Of a stretch of 23,672 nt of DNA, positions 1 through 9,500 are shown piece after piece. The notes under the pieces were generated by a model, which saw only the letters and a list, made by a program, of their open reading frames with translations, ran no database searches and had not been told where the DNA came from. A program made the translations under genes and the position numbers. The stretch comes from Bacteroidota bacterium (GTDB lineage: Bacteria > Bacteroidota > Bacteroidia > Bacteroidales > UBA1402), in contig JAUZOU010000011.1 in assembly GCA_030706285.1 (NCBI GenBank), forward strand, positions 1-23,672, in the 5' to 3' direction. The number at the start of each line of letters is the position of its first letter. Positions within the stretch are counted from its first letter, which is position 1.

Positions 1-3000
1 TGTGCAATGAAAATCTGGATGTGACGTCAGTGGTTTTTGAAGTCACTTTTCCTTCCGGCGTTCTTGCCGATTATGCGAATGCCAGTTTATCCAGCCGGAG
101 CAATGGACATGTGTTGACTTGCGATACCTTAGGAAACAACGCGTTTCGTTTCACGATTGCCAATGACAGTTTGTGGGCGCTTACCAGTACGTCCGGAAAG
201 CTGATGATGATCCCGGTTACCTTGCCCTCCGATTGGAAAGCCGGTTCCAACTATCCGGTTATATTCGGTGCTGCCGTACTTGGTACAACATCCGGGCAAT
301 TGGTTTGTCCAGTCCGGAACGGATCGGTCGGCATTACGCCGGTTGCTTCCAGTCTGTATGCCAGTTTCTACACGGATATCCATTTAAACCGGGTTCAGTT
401 TACAAACATGTCATCCGGCACGGCTTCAACCTATCAATGGGATTTTGGTGATGGGCAAACCAGCACGGAAAAGAATCCAATGCATGTGTATGCCATGAGT
501 GGCACTTATTCAGTGACACTGACAGTTTCTGACGGAGCTAATCTGACATCGGTCAAGTTGGATGTCAGTATTGTAAAGGAAGCAAACTGGACGATGGAAG
601 GCTATTATACCTTGAACAAGCACCGTACCAATGTTAAAAATTTTACATCCGGGCTTGAGCTGTTCAGTACTCTTTCCAACTGTTCTATAACTGGAAATAT
701 CATGATTCAGGTTGAGGCCGGTGAAACGTTCGATTTACCGCTGGACTCGTCTGTCAATGTGCTTTTCGGCCGATTGGGGGAGAAGTTGCTGGTAAAGGGT
801 GGGCCACAGCTTACCTTCATTTCAGAAAAGGCGGACAGCACTGCTTTACTGAGCTTTTCAGGTGTATTAAACCGGATGTATATCGAAACGATATTGACAA
901 CTGCTGCGAACTTCAGGTTTGATGATGTTGAAATGGCTTTTTCGGGATTGAAACTGAATGTGACGGCCTTGAATGGAGTGAATGATATAACCACGTGTTC
1001 CGGCCATACGACACCGCAGGTCGATTTATCGCTGTTGGGCAATCAGTTTGAGGTTCACTGGATGTTGAGCGGTGAGCCTCTTAACCTCACAGGGCAGCAA
1101 AATTCCGGCAGTGGGGTGATCCCCTCGATGATATTATACAGTACGGCTACCTATACAAATAGGTTAACGTATACCATTCAACTAATCAGTAACAGCTATA
1201 TATTTTATGAAAAAAACATCAACTATGACATACGGCCGTCTCTTCAGGTTTTTCCGAAAGCCTTGGCACCGGTCGGTAATGCCATGCTTGAATTGCCTCA
1301 GGTTACCTTCAATTGGCAATCGCAGGATAATGCAGCCTATGACCTGTTTATATGGGAAATCGGGACGCCTGAACCTGTTGTTCCTGTAGTTAGGGATATC
1401 TGGTCGGCACCGTATACGGATACTCATATCTGTCAGTACGGAAAGGCGTATAAGTGGAAAGTGCTGGCGAGAAGTAGCTGTGACTCAATCTGGAGCCAGG
1501 TCGATTCATTTCATATTGGTTTATTGCCCGATCTTAAGGTTGAAAGTATCACTCTTTCCAAAACGGGTGTCTATGCCGGTGAAGAACTAGATGTTCAGGT
1601 ACTGGTTCATAATGCAGGAGGCAAGATTTTTGGTAATTACTGGAGTGACCAGCTGTATCTGGTTTCCGGGGCTAACCTGCAGAACAGATGGCCAGTCTCA
1701 AGTACATGGAGATGGCGTTCATTAGCCTCTGACAGCAGCTATCAGGTCAGTTTTCATGTCACGATGCCTCTTGACACGGTTTCGTATACAGCGTTTCTGT
1801 TTGTGGCTGACAACCAGTATAATCTGGCCGAAGGCAATGATTTCAATAACCTGAAATTTAGTGAGCCATTGAGTCTGAGGCACTATACGATCGAAGAGAC
1901 TGATTACAATAGCCTCAAACTTCTTTATGAGAAAACAAACGGATCCGGGTGGAATAATCGTTGGACTGTTTCGTCCAACCTCCTTTTATCCAGAAATTGG
2001 CCTGGTGTCGGATTTGAAAGAGGGCATGTCACTTCTATCGATCTGACTCAGAATAACCTGGTTGGCCAACTACCGGCCGGATTGTTCAATTTGCCATATC
2101 TAAGAACATTGATTCTGGCCAACAACAACCTGTCCGGACGGCTCGATGTGTTGGCCGATTCCATCAAATTGCACGGTTATCGGTGCGACAGTCTTAAAAA
2201 TATCAATCTGGGCTATAATTCGTTTGCTGGAGAGGTCAGCTCATTTGCCAATCTTTTCCAGGGGCTGAATCAGCTGAACCTAGAGTCAAACCGGCTCAGC
2301 GAAATCGATACGGTTCTTTCTTCAGGCATCAGCGCTCTGAATCTTCAAAATCAGGTATTCACTCATCCGGATATTCCGTTGTCAATGATCCCTTCGCTGG
2401 AAATCCCATCATTGTTCTGGTATAGGCATGACACAAAAGAACTGAAACGGAACGATCTGGTCTTTTACCTGATGAAGGATGGCCGTTATCTAGGCTGGAT
2501 TTACTACAACTCTCCGTCTTATACCTTAAATCTGTACAATGAATGGACGTATGCCCCCGGTGACAGCTTTAACCTGGTACAATCGAACAGCTATTTCTAC
2601 GGGAGTAAGGCAACGGTGCATTTGTCATTTAAGGCTGGAGATGCCAACATTGATCAGCAGACTGATATTCTGGATGTTCAGCACACGTTAAACCGGATTT
2701 TCTCGGATTATTGCTATCCGTTTAACCGATATGCCGCCAATACGTATGTTGATGATCAGATTACGGTTCAGGACATTGTGGCAACCGTCAATATCTTGCT
2801 TGAAACGGGTGTGGTGGTTGATACGACTCAGAAAGCTACACTCAGAGCTGCTTATACTGGTAACTCCCTGTATATAGCCAATGGGAAGTTGATGTTGGAT
2901 GTTCAGGTACCTGTTTCGGCGCTGGACATTTCATTGAAATCGCTCCGGGACAATCAAGTCGGGTTGCTGCTTAACAGCGATGATTTCCAAATGATTGCCC

Positions 3001-3449
3001 GTAATACCACCGATGGAGTTCGATTTATCATTTATTCGGGGGATGGCAAGGAAATCCCGGCCGGCTCGACGGAGGTAGCCCAATTGGCTTCTGCACAGGC
3101 GAAATTAATGTATGCGTCGTTGGCAAACAGGCAAGCCCAGGCTGTGCCGGTGCAGATAGCCAATATCCCGACAGACAGGCCAATAGTTGACGAGCCATTG
3201 ATTGAAGCTTTCCTGAATCCGCACAGTCTGATATTGCGGTTAACCCAACCGGTAGAAAAGCTGACCGTGCAGATATACAATATGCAGGGTATTCTGATTA
3301 GTCAGCAGGAGCGGAATCAGCTCACAGCAGGAAGCCACTTGTTTGATTATGCCAGGACGTTGTCTTCCGGCCTTTATCTGCTGAAATTGATTTGCAATAA
3401 CGGAGAAACGGTTCTGACCAAAAATTATAAATGGATTGTTTCAAAGTGA
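1..3449 (+). CDS. Secreted multidomain protein with PKD, CARDB, LRR, dockerin-like and T9SS sorting modules (5' partial)
   Basis: The reading frame is open from base 3 with no stop upstream of the first GTG at 21, so the true start lies outside the window. Modules in order, by nucleotide: a cohesin-like beta-sandwich end (3-340); a PKD domain with a WDFGDG core near 440-580; an unassigned beta-rich region (590-1230); an Fn3-like segment (1240-1520); a CARDB-like domain (1525-1880); leucine-rich repeats of the LxLxxNxLxG type (1905-2350); a dockerin-like pair (2635-2805); another beta domain; and a C-terminal type A T9SS sorting-like domain (3200-3449) with the usual IYNMQG and LSSGLYLLKL strands. 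T9SS cargo is exported across the outer membrane and is often anchored to the surface. I infer a surface adhesion or scaffold role; there is no catalytic domain in the visible part. It lies 93 bases upstream of another T9SS protein. Confidence 0.85.
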   Translation, partial: CNENLDVTSVVFEVTFPSGVLADYANASLSSRSNGHVLTCDTLGNNAFRFTIANDSLWALTSTSGKLMMIPVTLPSDWKAGSNYPVIFGAAVLGTTSGQLVCPVRNGSVGITPVASSLYASFYTDIHLNRVQFTNMSSGTASTYQWDFGDGQTSTEKNPMHVYAMSGTYSVTLTVSDGANLTSVKLDVSIVKEANWTMEGYYTLNKHRTNVKNFTSGLELFSTLSNCSITGNIMIQVEAGETFDLPLDSSVNVLFGRLGEKLLVKGGPQLTFISEKADSTALLSFSGVLNRMYIETILTTAANFRFDDVEMAFSGLKLNVTALNGVNDITTCSGHTTPQVDLSLLGNQFEVHWMLSGEPLNLTGQQNSGSGVIPSMILYSTATYTNRLTYTIQLISNSYIFYEKNINYDIRPSLQVFPKALAPVGNAMLELPQVTFNWQSQDNAAYDLFIWEIGTPEPVVPVVRDIWSAPYTDTHICQYGKAYKWKVLARSSCDSIWSQVDSFHIGLLPDLKVESITLSKTGVYAGEELDVQVLVHNAGGKIFGNYWSDQLYLVSGANLQNRWPVSSTWRWRSLASDSSYQVSFHVTMPLDTVSYTAFLFVADNQYNLAEGNDFNNLKFSEPLSLRHYTIEETDYNSLKLLYEKTNGSGWNNRWTVSSNLLLSRNWPGVGFERGHVTSIDLTQNNLVGQLPAGLFNLPYLRTLILANNNLSGRLDVLADSIKLHGYRCDSLKNINLGYNSFAGEVSSFANLFQGLNQLNLESNRLSEIDTVLSSGISALNLQNQVFTHPDIPLSMIPSLEIPSLFWYRHDTKELKRNDLVFYLMKDGRYLGWIYYNSPSYTLNLYNEWTYAPGDSFNLVQSNSYFYGSKATVHLSFKAGDANIDQQTDILDVQHTLNRIFSDYCYPFNRYAANTYVDDQITVQDIVATVNILLETGVVVDTTQKATLRAAYTGNSLYIANGKLMLDVQVPVSALDISLKSLRDNQVGLLLNSDDFQMIARNTTDGVRFIIYSGDGKEIPAGSTEVAQLASAQAKLMYASLANRQAQAVPVQIANIPTDRPIVDEPLIEAFLNPHSLILRLTQPVEKLTVQIYNMQGILISQQERNQLTAGSHLFDYARTLSSGLYLLKLICNNGETVLTKNYKWIVSK
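2635..2805 (+). other. Dockerin-like calcium-binding repeat pair inside the first secreted protein
   Basis: The first repeat, from GDANIDQQTDILD, fits the dockerin loop, with D, N, D, D and D at positions 1, 3, 5, 9 and 12, followed by a short helix. The second repeat, around NTYVDDQITVQD, keeps positions 1, 5 and 12 but has Tyr at position 3, so its calcium site looks weakened. Type I dockerins bind cohesins. Cohesin-like modules occur at the N-terminal side of this protein and of the next one, but whether they pair is inference. Confidence 0.6.
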
Positions 3450-3542
3450 CTCAAATGAAACGAGCATGCGTGAAAAATAGTCAAGTGAATGTTAGTCGAC
3501 ATGCGGAATTGCATTATGGCCTTGAACAAAAAAAATGAGTAT

Positions 3543-6500
3543 ATGAAACGAACAGGTTTAACAATTATATGGCTCTCTTTCCTGAGTTTATTCAGTTTAA
3601 ATGCTTTCGGCGATAACAAGCTAAGCATTCCGATGCTGGAAATCGGAGCAGGTAAAGAGGCTTCAGTTCCGGTCTATCTGAGCAATGACAGTCAGATCGT
3701 TGCTGTCCAATTCCGGCTGATGTTGCCGGAGGGGTTTGTGATGTCCGATACGACCAGATTAAGTCTGAGCGACCGTAAGGTCAATCATACGGTTTCGATC
3801 AAACGGATGAACAGCCGGGAATACCTTGTCGTGCTGTATTCCATTACGAATACGGCCCTTCAGGGAAATTCGGGTGTTTTGATGAGATTGCCCATACAGG
3901 TGCCGGATACCTGTCAGACAGGCAGCCGTTTTTTATTCCAGTTATCTGGTGTTATCACAAGTGCCAGGAACGGATCAAATCTGGTTACAGCATCAGAGCC
4001 GGGAGGGCTGACCATCATCGATGCGCCAAGGCCTGATTTCAGCGTCGAGTCTGTACAGGCTGGTTCCGGTACGTTTACGCCAGGAAAAACAGCTTCCGTT
4101 TCATGGACAGTGCATAATGCCGGCAGTTTGAAAGCAGCAGCCGGGTGGAGTGAAAATGTGTCTCTGGTGACTGACAACGGTGAAAGCGTTTATTTAGGGA
4201 CGCTTTATAGTGACCAGCTGTTGAATGTGGATGAAACTGTTTCACGGCAGGCTACGTTCAACCTGAGTCAGACCATCGGTATTGAAGGGGCTGTCCGCAT
4301 TCTGGTGAAACTGACACCTTATGTCGGTTCGGGGGAATTACCGGCTTCGGCCGTCAACAATAAAGCTGTTTCAAGCGGTACTGTTACGATAGACAAGTTG
4401 TTGAGGCTTAGCTTAAACCGTGATGCGTTGGGAGAAAACGAGAAAAATCCTTTATTAGGCTATGTTTACCGGAGTGGAAGCCGGCTGACAGAACAGACTT
4501 TTGCGATTTCTACGACGAATGCTTCGCGTCTTAAAGCACCGGAAAGCGTCAACATTCCTGCCGGCAGTTCAGGTGGGGTGTTCTATCTCTATGCCATTGA
4601 CAATACCTATGCCAGTTTGGATACGACCATCCAGGTCTCTGCTTCGGGTAATGGGTATCAAACGGCCAATGATTCGATCGTACTGGTCGATAATGAAATC
4701 CCGAGTCTTAATCTAAGCGCCTCAAAGACAGCTCTCACTGAAGGTGAATCGTTCACGTTGACGATATCCAGACAACTGGTTACCAATACACCGCTGAATG
4801 TCTTACTATCGACGGATGTGTCTGGGCGTATGAGCTTTACCAGTGAATGTGTGATTCCGGCAAACGAGAAATCGGTCACAATAACGGTCTCAACGACGGA
4901 TGATGCAGTGCCTTCGCTGGCCGTTCAGCCGGTGTTTACCGCTACGGCCGCCAGTTATTCCAAAGGCGTTTGTTCGGTGGAACTGGCTGACAACGATATT
5001 CCAACCATCGAAATGAGCCTGACGCCGGCTTCGGTTAGCGAATCGGCCGGTTACCAGGCTGTTGTCGGAGTCGTAAAACGGCAAGGGGCGACGACAAATG
5101 CCATCACCATCAAGTTGAGCGACAATGCCGGTGGAACATTGTTTTATCTTTCCAACACGATCACGTTGGAAAAAGGTGTTGCTGAAAAGAAATTTACGGT
5201 GGGCATTGTGGACAACGATGTGGTTGAGGGCAGCAGAACGTATTCAGTGCTCGCAGCCGTTTATCTGTCGTCCTGCGGTTGTACGGCTTCGGCAGCCAAC
5301 GGAGGAACGGTTCAAACGAACCTGACTGTTCTGGATGACGATGGACCTTCCCTGAAATTGAGTACCTCTCAGACGATGTTGCCGGAAGGGAAAACCAATG
5401 CCGCGTACTTGACTCTAAGCAGGAATACGACGAGTTCGGACGCGTTGGCTGTCACTTTGAGCAGCGATCATGTCAAGGACCTTAGTTTCCAGACCAACGT
5501 CGTGATCCCGGTCGGCAGTACATCGGTTCAGATTCCGGTTTCGGTCTTGAAAAACGATTCGACCGAAGGCGACAGAACTGTAACTTTCAGTGCAACGGCT
5601 TCTGGTTACAGCAAGGGAACCTGCTGGGCCATGATTTCAGACCAAACACTTTCGGACGCGAGAATAGCTATTACCTCCCTGTCATCGACGGTTGCGCTTG
5701 CCAAAGCATCCGTGGATGTGAAAGTGAAGGTTATGAATGAGGGCGTTGTCAAACTGCCATCTTATCAAGATATAGAAATCTATTATGGTTCTGATTCACT
5801 GAATCTTTCTTCCTCTTCCGGTAAGTTACTGACAACGTTCTACACCAGCAAAGACGTTTTGCCGGGAAGCAGCGAGACGTTTACGACGATGGTGGCCATG
5901 CCCGATCTGACAGGTGTTTATTATTTATTCGCCATTGTGAATGCCGATCAGGGAACCAGGGAACTCAGTTATCTGAACAATACTTCCAAGCCTTTTGCCG
6001 TACAACTCCAAGCGCCTTATACGGCTACGGTGATTCCGGACAGGAGCATCTACAAACCGGGCGAGGCTATTTCGCTGACCGGGCAACTGACGGCCAGGAA
6101 CAATTCCAGCATTGCAGGAGTGGCGGTAGAGATCTATCTGATGAACAATAGCGAACGAAGCACCATAAAAGCGACGACTGATGCCAATGGCGCTTTTCAG
6201 ACGACCTATACGCCCTATACCGGCCAGATAGGTCATTTCGAAATTGGTGCTTGCTATCCTGGCGAAGGGCTTCAGACAGCTCAGGCTGTTTTCGATATTT
6301 ATGGGCTAAGACGGACCACGTTTACCAATCTATTCTGGGATGTACTGGTCAATGAAGAAAATACCGGGGAAATCGAACTGATCAACCCGGGCAATCTGGC
6401 GTTGACCAACTTGAAAACGACTGTCAGTTCGGATACGGCAAACTACAGTCTGACCTTCGATCCGATCAGCTATATGGCGGGCGGAAGCATGCGTATGCTC

Positions 6501-9500
6501 CGGTATCACCTGAAAGCCAAAAAAACAAGTACCGGCAACGATTGGGAAAAAATTACGTTTCAACTGTGTTCGGATGAAGGGGCTACGTTGGATATACCGG
6601 CTTATTTTTACGGACGTACGGCACAGGCCAATTTGACAACCAGTGTTTCGTCTATTCAGACAACCATGTGTAAAGGGAAGGTCCGGAATTATTCTTTTAC
6701 GGTGACCAATAAAGGAAAAGGCGCCTCTGGGGCGATCTCGGTGTTGCTGCCTGGCTTATCCTGGTTATCGTTGGTCACTCCGGTTTCAATGCCTTCTCTG
6801 GCTAACGGAGAATCTTCGACCATCACCTTACAACTTGCTCCCGGAGAAGATCTGCCGGCGAATGTTCCTATTACGGGAACCATCGGCATCAATTGTGAGA
6901 ACGGAAACGGCATTCCACTTTCGTTCCGGATTGAGACAGTTTCGGAGCAAACGGGCAGCCTGGCTGTTGATGTTTGCGACGAATATACGTATTACACGGC
7001 AGAGGCGCCCCATCTGGTTGGAGCGTCAGTTGTGCTGAAGCACCCCTACACACAGGAAATCGTGGCTCAGGGTGTGACTGACGAGAAAGGCGTTTTCAGG
7101 GCGGACAGCCTGATGGAAGGTTATTATACGCTGGTGGTGACGGCCAGTCAGCACGATACGTATACCAACAATATCCTGATTGATCCGGGCAAAGTCAATA
7201 CGACGCTGGTCAACCTGAGTTTCCAGGCCATTACCTATTCCTGGAATGTGGTTGAAACTGAAGTTAAAGATGAGTACACCATTGTTTCGACCGTCAAATT
7301 TGAAACCAATGTTCCGACGCCGGTTGTCGTGACCGAGGCGCCTGATAAAATTGACGGTGCTTCCATTCTGCCTGGCCAGTTCATTATCTATAATGTGACA
7401 GTGACCAATAAAGGCTTGATTACGGCTAAAGATGTGAACATAACCATTCCGGTTGCAACAGGCAGTCTGGTGTTTGAAGCATTGGCGGAAACGCATTTTG
7501 ACCTGAAACCGCAAAGTTCAGTCGTTATTCCTGTCAAGGTGACGAATACCAGTACGACGGCTGCAGGTTCTTCGATGGCCTTACGTTCGGCATCAGCCAT
7601 CAACGATATCAGTTGCAACGTTCAGACCATTACAATTTATTACTGGGACTGCGGACTTGACAGGAAGTGGCATGAGTATTCAAAAAGTATGAATGTCTTT
7701 GTCTGTGCCAGTTCTGGCAGTAGTGGTTACTCGCCTGGCGGTGGCGGTGGTTGGTATGGCCCCGGTGGTGGCGGAACATCGAGTTACACGCCTAATTATC
7801 AGGTTGATCCGCCGGCTGTAAGTGATTACTCTTGTGAACCTTGCCAAAACCGGTTTATGTATAAGATGACGTTGTGTCTGCTTAAGCGGGTACCGATTAT
7901 CAGTCAGGTCATTGAAGTGATCGAAGTGGTTCAGGAAGTACAGGTGCTGCTCTCGGACGGCACCATTAAAATAGAAAGAATCATCGAACGGATACCGAAA
8001 ATCGGTGAGAAGATTGTCGGTTATTATAATGTGTACAAGGATTGCATTGAGCCTTTATTTGAAAAATGCGTTCCAGGTGATTTTGTTGCCGGCAAACGGA
8101 TGAAAGCTCCCAACAGCCTGGCTTCTGATTCCAGCAATACCTTGCCGAGCTATATCGTCCATTATAAAAGCGTTTTGCGCCGCGTTAGCGACATGATGGA
8201 TGCTTCGGAAGCACAACGGCTGGAAGTTTTCGGCGATTCTGCCTGGATTAGTCTGAGCTGGAATGAGCTGAACGATTTTTGGGATAAGCTGATCGCTCTT
8301 GAAGGAAAAGTAGATACGACCTCTGGGATTTATGCTTATAAACCTCAAATCATTACGGACAAGCAATTTTTTACATTTCTGGATCGCTGGAATAACACGA
8401 AATTGAAACTGGCGTCGGAGAATTCTATTGACCAGGCCTATTTAAGGGCTTGTTATGATACCATCCAGGCTGTCATCAATTTTGCCAAGGGATTGGGGTA
8501 CAACTCTGTCATGGAAATGTTCAATGAAGAGACGGCTTTGTATGAGGAAGAGGCCAGCAAGGCCAGCAGTTCCGTTTGTTCATCCATTACGCTGAAATTT
8601 TCACAGACGATGACGATGACCAGGCAGGCCTTCCGTGGTACTTTGACCATTTTCAATGGGAATAAAACCGATGCCATGCAGCAGGTGAAATTAAATCTTG
8701 TCATAACGGATGCCAATGGAAATCAAGTCGGTTCGCATGAGTTTCAGGTCAATACGGAGAGTCTGGACAAACTGACGGCGATTGACGGGACGGGGAAACT
8801 GGCAGCTCAGGAAACCGGCACCGCGACCATCTTGTTCATTCCAACCAAATATGCCGCACCGCTGGTACCGCAGGAATATTCATTCGGTGGTACGCTTTCA
8901 TACCTGGATCCGTTCTCCGGTACGACCGTGAGAAGAGAACTTTATCCGGTCACGTTGACGGTGAAGCCTTCTCCGGATTTATACCTGACTTATTTTATGC
9001 AACGGGATGTGTTGGGCGATGATCCGCTGACACTGAATGTGGTAGAAAATATGGAACCAGCTGAATTTTCCGTGCTCATCAATAATAAAGGCGCGGGCGA
9101 TGCGACCAAAGTCAAGATTGCTGCCAGCCAGCCGCAAATTGTGGATAACGAAAAAGGATTGCTGATCGATTTCAAGTTGACGGCGTCCAGTCTGAATGGG
9201 GCACCAGGCAGTTTCGGAGTGACCGACGTTGATTTCGGGACCATTCCGGCCGGTATCTGCTCGTTCGGACAATGGTGGTTTACCAGCACATTGCTTGGCC
9301 ATTTTGTTGAATATAACATCGAAGCGACGCATGTCACCAGTTATGACAATCCGGACCTGAGTTTGATCGGAGGAGTCTCCATTCATGAATTGATCCGGAG
9401 CATTAAAACGAGCAATGCGTTTACAGCTTTGACCGGATTTCTGGCAAACGACCTGGTTGACAGTAAAGACATGCCGGATATGCTGTATTTGTCTGATGGA

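Noticed and set aside
3450..3542. GCATG/CATGC inverted repeat between the first two secreted-protein genes
   Set aside because: The stem is only about five bases with a long loop and no T-run, so it is not a convincing terminator or operator.
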